DNA of 64,000 nucleotides from Methanobrevibacter olleyae (GCA_015063035.1 SUTG01000003.1:21151-85150), one strand, 5' to 3'; counted from the stretch's first letter, positions 52,871-62,130 are shown. Made by a program: numbers and translations. The notes: a model not told the origin generated them from the sequence alone.

Positions 52871-54697
52871 TTATTTGAAATTAATTCTTTCAGCAACGTT
52901 TCTTGGTAAAGGAAGCCTTCTGAATGGCATTCCTTCAGTTTCTTCCTTAACTGATGCGATAAGTTCCTCTGCAGTCATGTCAACTTTCTCACCAGTTTTT
53001 CTTACAGTTACATTGTAATTGTCACTTTCGACTTCCTTGTCACCAATTACAACAATGTAAGGGATCCATTCCTTAGAAGCGTTTCTGATTTTCTTACCTA
53101 CTCTGTCGTCACTGTTGTCAACATCTACACGAATGTTTGCTGCTGCAATCTTGTCAGCCAATTCATTAGCATAGTCTAAATGCTTTTCACCGATTGGCAA
53201 GATTCTTACTTGAGATGGGCTTAACCAAATTGGCAACATTGGAGCTTTTCCATCTTCTTTTGCAGTGTTTTCAAGTAAGCTGCAGATAACTCTTTCCACA
53301 CTACCGGTAGGTGAACAGTGTAAGATGATTGGGTTTTGAGCATCCTCGTTTTCATCAACATACTCGATGTTGAATCTTTTACCGCTTTCCACATCTATTT
53401 GCACTGTAGGGTTTTCAATAGGTCTTCCTAAGTAGTCAATAGCTGCAAAGTCGATTTTACAGGACCAGTAGTGTTTTCGCTCAGGCAATATTTCGAGTAA
53501 TAATGGTTTGCCTATTCTTTTAGCGGTTGCTTCCATCCAGTCCTTATGCTCATCGTAGAAGTCTTTTGTTGCTCTGAAGATTGCTTCGTAGTTAACGTCA
53601 AGGTCTACACCTGTTTGAACACACATGTCAACTTGAGCATCAAACTCTTCAAGGGCTTGAGGCATGTCAGCACAGAAACTGTGCATATCAGGCATGGTGA
53701 ATGCTCTGAGTCTCTTAAGACCTACAACTTCTCCTCTTTTCTCGAATCTGAAACTGTAAGTGGATAATTCGTAAACCTTTGCAGGCAAGTTTTTCCAAGT
53801 GAGGAAAGATCCGCCAAGAACTCTGAATGCACCGAAACAGCATGCAAATCTAAGCATCAAGTCTTTTTTGGTTGCGGTTTTGTATTGTCTTTCACCGAAT
53901 TTTGCTGCATGTTCCCTAATTGCATCATTTGCAAGGTCATAGAAGATTGGAGTTTCGATAGGCATTGCACCTAAGTCTACAACAAAGTTGTAAACGTAAT
54001 CTGCAAGCAAGTCACGTACTAATCTGCCTTTCGGATACCATTTGAGGTTTCCAATGTCGGATGCAAGTTCATAGTCGCACAATTCCTTTTCTCTCATGAT
54101 TTTTACATGTGGAGGTTCACCTTCATCAGATGCGCCTTCTCCAAGTTCGTATGCGACTAATTTTTCCAAATCCTTGCTTTCATAGTTGTATTCCTTAGGG
54201 TCAAAGGTTTCACCATCCTTGAAAATTAACCAGGTGGATGGTTTTTTCTCTTCCTTTTCTTCCTCTTCTTCGACATCTGCAGTAATGGTTCTTGAAAGTT
54301 CAGATAATGGGTGTCCTTTACAAGAAATTTCAAAGGCCTTATACCAACCGAATGGTACTCTAAACACATCCAATCCCTCTTCTTTAAGTGCTTCCTCAGC
54401 ATCTTTCAATATTTGCACAGCTACTTTTGGAGCACCAAGGGATGAAGAAAGGTGAGCATATGGGTATAAGACGATTTTTTCTGCATTGACTTCTTCATTG
54501 GTTTTAATGACTTCAGCAACTAAATTCTTGACGATAGCGCTTGGGTTTTCTTCGTCCTCTTTTTCAATGGATGAGAAAACAACCAAAGCTTCATCAAAAG
54601 CCCCATTTTTTTGGGCTTCTTCGATTTCTTCAGCTACTGGAGTTTTGTTTTTTACTTGATATTTTATATAATCAGAGTGAATAAGTAAAACTCTCAT
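52871..54697 (-). CDS. thrS: threonyl-tRNA synthetase, archaeal type
   Basis: Charges tRNA-Thr in the cytoplasm. 608 residues. The N-terminal ~140 residues are the archaeal D-aminoacyl-tRNA-deacylase-like editing domain ([52 protein letters not shown]), not the bacterial editing domain. The catalytic core has class II motif 2 ([18 protein letters not shown]), zinc-site cysteine region [13 protein letters not shown], and motif 3 ([19 protein letters not shown]). The anticodon-binding domain is at the C-terminus ([19 protein letters not shown]). The start follows CTGGTGAAAAT. Strong codon bias. Confidence 0.96.
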   Translation of the reverse strand: MRVLLIHSDYIKYQVKNKTPVAEEIEEAQKNGAFDEALVVFSSIEKEDEENPSAIVKNLVAEVIKTNEEVNAEKIVLYPYAHLSSSLGAPKVAVQILKDAEEALKEEGLDVFRVPFGWYKAFEISCKGHPLSELSRTITADVEEEEEKEEKKPSTWLIFKDGETFDPKEYNYESKDLEKLVAYELGEGASDEGEPPHVKIMREKELCDYELASDIGNLKWYPKGRLVRDLLADYVYNFVVDLGAMPIETPIFYDLANDAIREHAAKFGERQYKTATKKDLMLRFACCFGAFRVLGGSFLTWKNLPAKVYELSTYSFRFEKRGEVVGLKRLRAFTMPDMHSFCADMPQALEEFDAQVDMCVQTGVDLDVNYEAIFRATKDFYDEHKDWMEATAKRIGKPLLLEILPERKHYWSCKIDFAAIDYLGRPIENPTVQIDVESGKRFNIEYVDENEDAQNPIILHCSPTGSVERVICSLLENTAKEDGKAPMLPIWLSPSQVRILPIGEKHLDYANELADKIAAANIRVDVDNSDDRVGKKIRNASKEWIPYIVVIGDKEVESDNYNVTVRKTGEKVDMTAEELIASVKEETEGMPFRRLPLPRNVAERINFK

Positions 54698-54865
54698 ATT
54701 TTCACCAGTTTTTGTTTTAAAAATAATTTATTGATAAGTATTATATACACAATAATATTATAACTTTATTTTTTATATTATTTAATTATTAGTAATGATT
54801 GTGATTTCAAATAAAGTAATTTTGAATCTAAAATTATAATATTGAATAAACGGATTATTAAAAAT

Positions 54866-54990
54866 AAAAAAATGAATTTAGATTAATGAACGGGATTGAT
54901 TAATAATAAAAAATGAATTTAGATTAATGAACGGGATTGATTAATAATAAAAAATGAATTTAGATTAATGAGCATTAATCTAAAATTAAT
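54866..54990 (-). terminator. barstar-gene terminator hairpin with a 41-bp tandem repeat of its outer half
   Basis: TTTAGATTAATG (54959-54970) and CATTAATCTAAA (54973-54984) form a 12-bp dyad at the end of the barstar gene; on the minus strand it is followed by a T-rich tail, so it can act as a terminator. The half-arm GAATTTAGATTAATGAACGGG recurs at 54874 and 54915 in 41-bp units (period 41). Confidence 0.7.
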
Positions 54991-55277
54991 TTCAAATCAG
55001 GATTTTCAACTGATGCATCCTTAAAAGTAGCTATTAGATCCTCTTCAAGAATTGAACTGTCCTTGATTATGATTATCTTATCAGGCAATTCACAAAGGCA
55101 ATCGTATAATGCATCAAGATTTTCACCGTAATAATCTGGGAAATCCAGTTTTTCCTTAATGTATTCATGGGGGTTCTCTTTCATTTCTTCCCCATACAAG
55201 ACTATTTCATTCATGTTATCTATCATCTTCTTTAGTTTTTTTCTAAGTCTTCTCTTTTCCAACAGTTTATTTGTCAT
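54975..55277 (-). CDS. barstar-family RNase inhibitor (immunity protein)
   Basis: 100 residues, 38 bp downstream of the barnase-like gene on the same strand. After a basic N-terminal extension (~20 residues) it matches barstar: EIVLYGEEMKENPHEYI, then the binding helix FPDYYGENLDALYDCL (barstar YYGENLDALWDCL), keeping the tyrosines, Asp35- and Asp39-equivalents; Trp38 is Tyr. The end PDLKLILD matches barstar's final strand. No signal peptide, so it stays in the cytoplasm and protects the producer from any RNase not exported. The actual start may be a later Met (near residue 18), which would trim the basic extension. Confidence 0.93.
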   Translation of the reverse strand: MTNKLLEKRRLRKKLKKMIDNMNEIVLYGEEMKENPHEYIKEKLDFPDYYGENLDALYDCLCELPDKIIIIKDSSILEEDLIATFKDASVENPDLKLILD

Positions 55278-55315
55278 AGTATCATTCTAAGTAATTTGCA
55301 TTGCGGATTACAAGA

Positions 55316-55774
55316 TCATGTCAAATGCTCAAAGCTTGCATAATGGTCTCCAGTATAGTAAAGTTCAAAGTCATCAGTTGAATAAACTATTCTTTTAGGG
55401 CCTCTGCTTGATGCACCTAACGTATCAATATCACATTCCCTATACTCGTGGTTTATAGGCAAGATTGATTGACGGTTTGTGAATATGTCTCCTCCAATGC
55501 ATTTTCCAGGAGCATATTTTTCAACGCTTCCGCCATGCCATCCAAGAGCCTTAGCCTCTCCTTTAGTGATATAATTGGAAGGAAGCTTGTGATATGTATT
55601 TATATAGGCTGCAACTTCTTCCTTAGAGTCATAAGCCCCATCTTCGCTGATATCAATGTCATCTGAATTAAGTGTTGAAGAGTCAGAGTCTGAATCATCT
55701 CCAATGCAACAGCTTACTGCAACAACAGCAAGCAGGATGATTAATATCAGTCCAATTATTTTCCAATTCCTCAT
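55316..55774 (-). CDS. exported barnase-family ribonuclease
   Basis: 152 residues. The N-terminal 20 residues are a signal or lipoprotein-type anchor (KIIGLILIILLAVVAVSCC), then an acidic, Ser-rich linker, then a barnase domain (51-152). It has YHKLPSNYITKGEAKALGW, GKCIGGDIFTNRQ, YRECDIDTL, RIVYSTDD and GDHYASF. Alignment to barnase by eye places all catalytic residues: K71 (K27), E113 (E73), R124 (R83), R128 (R87) and H144 (H102). Cys92 and Cys114 could form a disulfide absent from barnase. The start follows AGGGATAATT. A secreted RNase with its own inhibitor is unusual in archaea; it likely acts on neighbouring cells or extracellular RNA. Confidence 0.94.
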   Translation of the reverse strand: MRNWKIIGLILIILLAVVAVSCCIGDDSDSDSSTLNSDDIDISEDGAYDSKEEVAAYINTYHKLPSNYITKGEAKALGWHGGSVEKYAPGKCIGGDIFTNRQSILPINHEYRECDIDTLGASSRGPKRIVYSTDDFELYYTGDHYASFEHLT

Positions 55775-56042
55775 AATTATCCCTGAATTAATCTTTATTC
55801 TTCATTTCTATTAAATTTTTATCAATTTATTCAAGCTATTAATATTTATGGCCTATAATTTTTACAATCACAATTTCACAGTTCTAATTACATCATATCT
55901 TTTTTAGATATTTCCTTAATGTGATTAATTTTTCTTAAACTATATAAAATATGATGAATATAAATAATTAATGCAAAAATTATAAAATTGATTTTTAAAT
56001 TTAGCATTTATTTTTACTTTTCATTTTAAGTGAGGAATCCCT

Positions 56043-57134
56043 GTGGATAAGAAAAAGATATTGATCATTGTAACAGGAAGAGGTATAGGCGGAGATGCCG
56101 GTACAGCATTGAATGTTTACAATGCACTCGAAAAAAGAGGATATGATTGTGAAATCGCTTTGGATGAGTCTGCTCCAGGATTATTGTTTAAAAAGAACAA
56201 TATAGGGTGGAATAAGGTAATCATACCGCAGGCTGGAGGTCACTCTGCAACAATCATGACCACCATTAAAGCGGGTATTCGTGCTATTAGAGGCATTTTG
56301 CAAACAAGAAAGCTTTTGAAGTCCAAGAAATTCGATTTGGAATTAGGCATTCTCGGAGGGGGAGCTATTGTTGGTGCTCTTGGTGCAAAATTAGCTGGAA
56401 TTCCTACTGTAAGTCTTTTGATCACTCCACTGGACACTAAAGTATGCAGTCACATTGGAACTCCAATCATACTGCCTGAAAACAATTTATTTTTATCTGA
56501 AGATGTTCCTTCCAATATGGTAAAGTCTTTCTCACCAGTCAATGACAACATTACTCATGGTGATAAGGAGAAGGCATTGGAAAAGATAAAGGAACACTCT
56601 AAAGAAGCTAAAGAGAAAAATCCTGATGCAATTGAGTTCGATGAAAACAAGCCAACCATAGTATTTTCATCAGGTTCTTCATTGTTTGAAAAGACAGCTC
56701 AAGCAATCAATCAATTCTCCAAATACTCTGACAAATACAATCTTGTTTTATGTGGTGATCCTTTAAACGAGTCTGTCCTTAAATATATTGATGAGAGCAA
56801 AATGATCAATGTCGGATTTATTGATTGGGTAAATGACTTATTATGCCTTGCAGACCTTGCAGTACTCACCAATGACGGATTGATGCTACATGAGGCCATG
56901 GTATGCAATTTGCCTGTTGTAATCTTAAAAAGAGTAAAGTGGGGAAGATACCATGACATGGTTTCAATCTTCAAAGGCGCAACTGTAGAGTGTGACCTTG
57001 AAGACTTGGATGAAAAGATCTTTGAAGTCATGGACAATTATGACGAGTTTGCAAAAAGAACCGATGAGTATAGAACAGCTATTTTAAATGTTGATGACAA
57101 CATTTGCGATATAGTTGATGGATATTTGAAATAA
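56043..57134 (+). CDS. MurG-like glycosyltransferase (GT-B, family 28 type)
   Basis: 363 residues; GTG start at 56043 with GAGGAATCC upstream. The N-terminal Rossmann half has ILIIVTGRGIGGDAGTALNVYNAL and a cytosolic loop; LGILGGGAIVGALGAKLAGIPTVSLLI matches the GGG-loop of MurG-type enzymes, and the C-half has IVFSSGSSLFEKT, GFIDWVNDLLCLADLAVLTNDGLMLHEAMVCNLPVVIL, where the nucleotide-sugar is bound. In Methanobacteriales such proteins are linked to pseudomurein synthesis. Donor (UDP-GlcNAc or UDP-TalNAcA) cannot be read from sequence. It stands alone between barnase and tyrA. Confidence 0.82.
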   Translation: MDKKKILIIVTGRGIGGDAGTALNVYNALEKRGYDCEIALDESAPGLLFKKNNIGWNKVIIPQAGGHSATIMTTIKAGIRAIRGILQTRKLLKSKKFDLELGILGGGAIVGALGAKLAGIPTVSLLITPLDTKVCSHIGTPIILPENNLFLSEDVPSNMVKSFSPVNDNITHGDKEKALEKIKEHSKEAKEKNPDAIEFDENKPTIVFSSGSSLFEKTAQAINQFSKYSDKYNLVLCGDPLNESVLKYIDESKMINVGFIDWVNDLLCLADLAVLTNDGLMLHEAMVCNLPVVILKRVKWGRYHDMVSIFKGATVECDLEDLDEKIFEVMDNYDEFAKRTDEYRTAILNVDDNICDIVDGYLK

Positions 57135-57275
57135 GTTTAATAGCTATTCTATCATTTAATTGACTCTTTAATTATCTTTAATTTTTTATTTTCATTTTTT
57201 CAATATTTTATGTAAATGATAAAATTTTTTAATTTTAATTTTCATTTTTTCATTTCAATATAATATATAAAATCA

Positions 57276-58604
57276 TTATCTTATTGTTCCGCCGATACCT
57301 TCAATGTATTCTTCGACATAATCCTTGTCTTTCTTATCGAATAATGAATAGTGGAAGGTATAGCTTGTTAGTGATTCATCAATCTGCTCACCATTGTAAA
57401 CATCTACAATCTCCACATCAAGGACAGGTTCAATGTTTTTAAACATTTCAATCAGGTATTTCTCATCACATTTTGATGGGAACAATGCAGACAGGTCAAA
57501 ATGTTCAAGCTTAAGATGGCCCTTCTTCCATTCGAAGATCTCATCATCAGACATTATGTCTACATTTGAAAGCTTAAAGCAAATTTCATCACTGCCTCCG
57601 GTTTCCAGTATTACAGATTTTGAGCCAACTTCCTTTACAATTCCCATATGCACGTTTTCGGAATGTTGGTGCTTTAAGCCCACTTCCTTGCCTATTGATT
57701 TTGACAAGACATTTGATTTCTGGGTTAACATGCTTATTGCCTTGTCTGAACGAGCCAATGCATCTTCATGTCCATCCAAATGCTTTGCTGATTCAACTAC
57801 ATTTTTCACAAAGTCCTCTTCATCCCCCTCTTCAATCAGGTTTGATAGGTATATGCTTTCATTTATCAATGCTTCCCTTGCATTTGATGTTTCTGTGTTA
57901 TTCTTTTGAATGGAATAGTAAAGATAAGGGGTCTGATAAACTACACGGCTGACCATATCCAGCATTATGGTGTATACAGGGCTTGAAAAGTTTCTGGATT
58001 CCTTAACATTGATATTCAGTTTCCTTATGGTTGAAGCTAGGCTAATGTATGAAAAATGAGTCAATCCTTGGACGATGCTCATATACTTGTCATGTTCCTT
58101 TGGGGTTGTGATTACAACTTCACACTCGGTTTCTTCCAAAAAGTCCTTTACACGAGGCAACCATTTAGGGGCTCTGTTTTCGATAGGGGTCAATACGATG
58201 ATTTGCCTTTTGAGTGTAGGAACTCTTGGACCAAACATAGGGTGGCATGGCAATATCTCTGCATTTTCCGGTGCATATTTTCTCAAGGCTTCTGATGGCT
58301 CTGTTTTCACACTTGTAACATCCATTAGGAGTGATCCTTCAGGTGCATGTGGTGCCACTTCCCTTATGGTTTCCACCATATGTTCTATAGGAACGCTGAA
58401 GAGGATAATGTCCGCATCTTTTATCGCTTCAATGTTGTTGTTGCTGTATCCAACACCTATTTCCTCTGCAGCAAGTTTTCCAGAGCTTTCGTCACGACTT
58501 GTGATGCGTATGTTGAAATTATCTTTCAAGTGTTCCGCAAGCCACTTGCCTAAGCCACGTGTGCCTCCAATGATTGTCATATTCCTATTATCATCCTGTG
58601 CCAT
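57276..58604 (-). CDS. tyrA: prephenate dehydrogenase with an extra C-terminal domain
   Basis: 442 residues. The NAD-binding half is MTIIGGTRGLGKWLAEHL, with VTSVKTEPSEALRKYAP and ILPCHPMFGPRVPTLK, the substrate-binding VVITTPKEHDKYMSIVQGLTHF, and the helical dimer domain to about 300. This is prephenate dehydrogenase, giving 4-hydroxyphenylpyruvate for tyrosine. The last ~150 residues (HMGIVKEVGSKSVILETGGSDEI, FKNIEPVLDVEIVDVYNGE) form an additional domain that looks regulatory, with the last ~70 residues βαβ-like in the manner of ACT/RAM domains. ATG 58604 is chosen because GGGGAATG lies upstream; the in-frame ATG at 58610 is too close to it. Confidence 0.87.
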   Translation of the reverse strand: MAQDDNRNMTIIGGTRGLGKWLAEHLKDNFNIRITSRDESSGKLAAEEIGVGYSNNNIEAIKDADIILFSVPIEHMVETIREVAPHAPEGSLLMDVTSVKTEPSEALRKYAPENAEILPCHPMFGPRVPTLKRQIIVLTPIENRAPKWLPRVKDFLEETECEVVITTPKEHDKYMSIVQGLTHFSYISLASTIRKLNINVKESRNFSSPVYTIMLDMVSRVVYQTPYLYYSIQKNNTETSNAREALINESIYLSNLIEEGDEEDFVKNVVESAKHLDGHEDALARSDKAISMLTQKSNVLSKSIGKEVGLKHQHSENVHMGIVKEVGSKSVILETGGSDEICFKLSNVDIMSDDEIFEWKKGHLKLEHFDLSALFPSKCDEKYLIEMFKNIEPVLDVEIVDVYNGEQIDESLTSYTFHYSLFDKKDKDYVEEYIEGIGGTIR

Positions 58605-58760
58605 TTTCATTCCCCATATCCTTATGCCATTATTTTTATCAAATAGTTTTATGGCTTGTCAATCATTATTTTTCTTACATTATATATTAATCTAACTTTT
58701 TTATAACTTTTTTAACTTTTTTATAATTTTTCATAAGTTAATCTATTTCCTTAATTCCCT

Positions 58761-59552
58761 TTATTTTTTTACTTTTTTAGATTTCAACTTTTTGAACTGA
58801 TTCAGGAATCGTTCATCGAAGTTTTGACAAATCTCCTCATATCTGTTATGCACTCCTACACAACTATCCGGAACTATGGATTTCTCCTCGCCCGCAGATT
58901 TAACAATTGTACGGAACAGCTCTTTCCCATCCCTTATGATTATTTTCACAAATCTAATATCCGCTTCCACTATCTCGAGATTGTCTAAATTCGCATCTTC
59001 AAACAACTTTATGATTTCTATTTTTTCGCCATCAATATAACATTCAGGTGTAGCCATTATTTTTATCGGAATCCCTCTTGGAAGTTCCTTAAACGCTTTG
59101 ATAAGCTCTTCACCTTCCCCCGCAAGCAAGTATCCTATTCTCATGTTGATTGATTTTCTGGCCCTCTTAACGATTTCTATCTCTTTATTAATGATATTTT
59201 CGCTAGTTTTGATTAGCCAAACTGGAGCCTGTATCTCAGATATTTGGTTATTATAGATTTCATCAAGTTTCTCTTGGGAGGATTCAAGTTCCTTAATCAG
59301 TTCATCTTTTTTCATTTTGATTATTTCACTTGGAGGGACTACCTTATATTCAAGAGGTCTGGTATGGGTTATTTCAATAAATCCTTTTTTATCCAATGCT
59401 TTTAGAGTATTATATATTTTTGATCGGGGAATCTCTGAAGATTTAGCTATCTCTTCAGCCTTGCCTGTAATTAAATTGCACATTCCTATATATGCCTTAG
59501 CTTCGTATCGTGTTAATCCGAATTTTTCTAAAGATTCTATAATTTTTTCCAT
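58761..59552 (-). CDS. TrmB-family transcriptional regulator
   Basis: 263 residues. The N-terminal winged HTH (LEKFGLTRYEAKAYIGM, IPRSKIYNTLKALDKKGFIEI and the adjacent PLEYKVVPPSEI) is the TrmB/HTH type, and a short coiled helix (KDELIKELESSQEKLDEIY) links it to a C-terminal domain of ~150 residues with PLD-like text (INMRIGYLLAGEGEELIKAF). The usual TrmB sugar-binding end is shorter here. It is divergent from hcp, and an 11-bp inverted repeat overlaps the shared promoter, so it probably controls hcp and itself. Ligand unknown. The start follows AGAGGGATTAAA. Confidence 0.85.
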   Translation of the reverse strand: MEKIIESLEKFGLTRYEAKAYIGMCNLITGKAEEIAKSSEIPRSKIYNTLKALDKKGFIEITHTRPLEYKVVPPSEIIKMKKDELIKELESSQEKLDEIYNNQISEIQAPVWLIKTSENIINKEIEIVKRARKSINMRIGYLLAGEGEELIKAFKELPRGIPIKIMATPECYIDGEKIEIIKLFEDANLDNLEIVEADIRFVKIIIRDGKELFRTIVKSAGEEKSIVPDSCVGVHNRYEEICQNFDERFLNQFKKLKSKKVKK

Positions 59553-59631
59553 TTTAATCCCTCTTGAAAATGATTTTAAAGATTTAGATTAAGTTTTTTC
59601 TTCATATTCTAGTATAAGTGTTGTTTTATAA

Positions 59632-59675
59632 AAATATTTTGTTACTTTTTACCCTATGCTAGTTACAAAATATTT
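59632..59675. promoter_or_regulatory. divergent promoter/operator between TrmB-type gene and hcp
   Basis: AAATATTTTGT (59632-59642) and ACAAAATATTT (59665-59675) form a perfect 11-bp inverted repeat. The right arm overlaps the hcp TATA-like ATATTTATAAG. Direct ATAAGTG(T/C)T words flank it at about 59614 and 59676. Probably the TrmB-type regulator's binding site. Confidence 0.6.
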
Positions 59676-59716
59676 ATAAGTGCTATAAAAAATATGTTTA
59701 GTTAATTAAGGATAAA

Positions 59717-59782
59717 ATGGAAAAAAGCGTTTTCATATTAGGATTTGAGAAAAACCAATTAAACGATATTTCTATTTTATAA
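59717..59782 (+). CDS. possible 21-residue leader peptide before hcp
   Basis: ATG 59717 follows AAGGATAAA. The frame reads MEKSVFILGFEKNQLNDISI then L and a stop at 59782, 45 bp before hcp. No family; it may be a real short ORF or chance. Confidence 0.25.
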   Translation: MEKSVFILGFEKNQLNDISIL

Positions 59783-59827
59783 TTTAATAAATGACAGAAG
59801 AAATTTTTAAAGAAGGATGTGTATTAT

Positions 59828-61126
59828 ATGAGCGATTTCAATATGTTTTGTTATCAATGTTCCCAAACTGCAAGAGGCAGTGCATGTACAAATGCTGGGG
59901 TATGCGGTAAAAATGGTACTGTTGCAAGACTTCAGGACAACTTGATCTTTGCAATGAAAGGTATTGCAGCTTACAACTACCACTGCAACGAATTAGGAGT
60001 GACTGATGATAGTGTAGACGAATTCTTGACCAAAGGGTTATACTCCACTTTAACCAACGTAAACTTTGATGTAGGAGATTTAGTTCAATTAGGACTTGAC
60101 TCTGGAGAAGCAAACTTTAAAGTAATGAAAATGCTTAAGGAAGCTCATATCAAAAACTTTGGCGAACCAGTGCCAACTGAAGTGAAAGTAGGAGCTCAGG
60201 AAGGTCCAGCCATTATCGTAACCGGTCACGACTTAAAAGCGTTAGAAGAATTGTTAAAGCAAACTGAAGGAACTGGTGTAAAGGTTTACACACACAGTGA
60301 AATGTTGCCTGCACATGGTTACCCAGAGCTAAACAAATATGAATCTTTAGCAGGTCAAATCGGTGGAGCTTGGATTGATCAAAAGAAAATATTTGCACAG
60401 TACAATGCAGCAATCTTAGGTACTACTAACTGTGTTCTCTTGCCTAAACCAGAATATGCTGAAAGATTGTTCACTATGGATATCGTAAAGATTCCAGGTG
60501 CACAGGTTATTGAGGATTATGACTTCAAGCCATTAATCGACAAAGCTATTGAATTAGGCGGTCTTGAAGCTGAAGAACTTTCTACTGTAACCACTGGTTT
60601 CGGTTTAAGCACTATCCTTTCATTAGCACCTCAAATCAAGGAATTAGTGCTTTCAGGCAAAATAAAGAGATTCTTCCTTGTAGCTGGTTGTGACACTCCA
60701 AACCCAAGAATGAGCTATTACAGAGAATTCGTAAAGGAATTGCCAGAAGATACAATTGTATTAACCCTCGCTTGTAACAAGTTCAGATTCAATGATCTTG
60801 ACTTAGGAGACATTGAAGGAATTCCAAGACTATTGGACTTAGGCCAATGTAACGATGCTATCGTAGCTATTGAACTTGCTGTCGCCTTATGTGACTTATT
60901 CGAAATGGAATTGAATGAATTGCCTCTCACCATTGTTTTAAGCTGGATGGAACAAAAGGCAGCTGCTATCCTCTGGACCTTGTTATACCTTGGAAAAACC
61001 GATATGTTCATTGGACCTGTTCTTCCTGCTTGGGCTAATGAGGATATATTGAATGTATTGGTTGAAAACTTCAACTTGACTCCAATATCAACTCCAAAAG
61101 AGGACATCAAAAAGATTATGGGATAA
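59828..61126 (+). CDS. hcp: hydroxylamine reductase (hybrid-cluster protein)
   Basis: 432 residues of the short, archaeal/anaerobe hybrid-cluster class. The N-terminal iron-sulfur ligands are C8, C11, C20 and C26 ([21 protein letters not shown]). Hybrid-cluster ligands lie in the C-half: [48 protein letters not shown]. The protein reduces hydroxylamine or nitric-oxide-derived species and takes part in nitrosative stress. ATG 59828 follows AAGGATGTGTATT; an in-frame start at 59819 is part of that region. Likely regulated by the divergent TrmB-family gene. A cupin gene follows 83 bp downstream. Confidence 0.95.
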   Translation: MSDFNMFCYQCSQTARGSACTNAGVCGKNGTVARLQDNLIFAMKGIAAYNYHCNELGVTDDSVDEFLTKGLYSTLTNVNFDVGDLVQLGLDSGEANFKVMKMLKEAHIKNFGEPVPTEVKVGAQEGPAIIVTGHDLKALEELLKQTEGTGVKVYTHSEMLPAHGYPELNKYESLAGQIGGAWIDQKKIFAQYNAAILGTTNCVLLPKPEYAERLFTMDIVKIPGAQVIEDYDFKPLIDKAIELGGLEAEELSTVTTGFGLSTILSLAPQIKELVLSGKIKRFFLVAGCDTPNPRMSYYREFVKELPEDTIVLTLACNKFRFNDLDLGDIEGIPRLLDLGQCNDAIVAIELAVALCDLFEMELNELPLTIVLSWMEQKAAAILWTLLYLGKTDMFIGPVLPAWANEDILNVLVENFNLTPISTPKEDIKKIMG

Positions 61127-61209
61127 ATCCCATAATTTTTGTTTTATTTTCAAATTCAAAACATTAAACATATTAAAACTTAAACTATTAATTAAAAGGA
61201 GAAATTGCT

Positions 61210-61533
61210 ATGGATTTAAAAGGAAAACCAATTGAAATGGAAAGCTTGATTGAATATCAGGAAGGCTCTGTTGTGAGCATGGAAGTAATCAAAAAGGAAC
61301 TTGGTACTGTAACTGTATTTGCATTTGACAAGGGACAAGGATTAAGTGAACATAGTGCTCCTTTTGATGCTATGGTTCAAATAATCGATGGTGAAGCGGA
61401 AATCACATTGGCAGGAGAACCTCACACAGTCAAAAAGGGTGAATTCCTCATCATGCCTGCAAATGTTCCACATGCATTGCAAGCAGTTAATGGACCATAT
61501 AAAATGGTTTTAACAATGATTAAATCAGATTAG
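61210..61533 (+). CDS. small cupin-domain protein
   Basis: 107 residues, a single cupin barrel. The metal-binding histidine region is LSEHSAPFDAMVQIIDGEAE and the second motif GEFLIMPANVPHALQAV; His/Glu residues fit a mononuclear metal site. The start follows AAAAGGAGAAATTGCT. It lies downstream of hcp on the same strand with an 83-bp gap, and may be involved in stress metabolism with it. Substrate unknown. Confidence 0.85.
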   Translation: MDLKGKPIEMESLIEYQEGSVVSMEVIKKELGTVTVFAFDKGQGLSEHSAPFDAMVQIIDGEAEITLAGEPHTVKKGEFLIMPANVPHALQAVNGPYKMVLTMIKSD

Positions 61534-61620
61534 ATTTAATCGGCTTTTCTCTTTTTTACTATCTTTTTGATTAAATCAGATTAGATTTAATCGGCTTTTC
61601 TCTTTTTTTACTATCTTTTT
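61518..61620 (+). terminator. cupin-gene terminator, tandemly duplicated (51-bp units)
   Basis: GATTAAATC (61518-61526) and GATTTAATC (61533-61541) form a 9-bp stem followed by GGCTTTTCTCTTTTTTA. The whole unit, which includes the end of the cupin reading frame and its stop, is repeated at 61569-61620 (period 51). The remainder of 61534-61899 is AT-rich with the VapBC promoter at the end. Confidence 0.85.
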
Positions 61621-61822
61621 TAAATTTTACAATTAGATTATAATATTGCTTTTATTTTGCAAAATAACTTCTATATTTTCTTTAATACTTATATAATAGA
61701 AAATTTAAATTCCTTTTTATAAAAAATTTAATTTTATTTAGTTTTATATTAATATCTCTCTTTTCTAAAGAATATTTTATAACTAAAAAATAGGTATTTT
61801 TTAATTTGAAAGTTAATTTTAA

Positions 61823-61862
61823 ATATGACTGTCAATATATATTTTAATAGTCATATATAAAG
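61823..61862 (+). promoter_or_regulatory. vapBC promoter with operator-like dyad
   Basis: ATATGACT (61823-61830) and AGTCATAT (61849-61856) are inverted arms; CATATATAAAG just after is the TATA box for the gene at 61900. This placement fits autoregulation by the antitoxin. Confidence 0.65.
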
Positions 61863-61899
61863 AGAATAAAAACTAATATTGATTGTGTTTGGTGATATC

Positions 61900-62130
61900 A
61901 TGATTTATGCAGATACAAAAATCTATAAGAACAATCAAACAGCTATCCCATCTAAAATACGCAAAGAATGCAATATTGGTCCAGATGATATTATTGAGTG
62001 GATCTTAGATGATGATGGCAAAGTAACTTTAAATTTTAGAAAGAAAGTGAGTTTTAAAGAAATGAGAGGCTCTATCGATTTAGGATATAAAACTAATTCT
62101 GTAGAATTGGAAAAGGAGCTTTATGAATGA
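61900..62130 (+). CDS. vapB: VapB-type AbrB-domain antitoxin
   Basis: 76 residues from ATG 61900 (GGTGAT-ATC-ATG); an in-frame ATG at 61879 precedes that site and is rejected. The AbrB swapped-hairpin domain is IYADTKIYKNNQTAIPSKIRKE followed by IGPDDIIEWILDDDGKVTLN. The short C-terminal tail (KEMRGSIDLGYKTNSVELEKEL) would block the toxin. The antitoxin overlaps the toxin gene by 4 bp (ATGA), and a dyad overlaps its TATA box, so it likely represses the pair. Confidence 0.9.
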   Translation: MIYADTKIYKNNQTAIPSKIRKECNIGPDDIIEWILDDDGKVTLNFRKKVSFKEMRGSIDLGYKTNSVELEKELYE

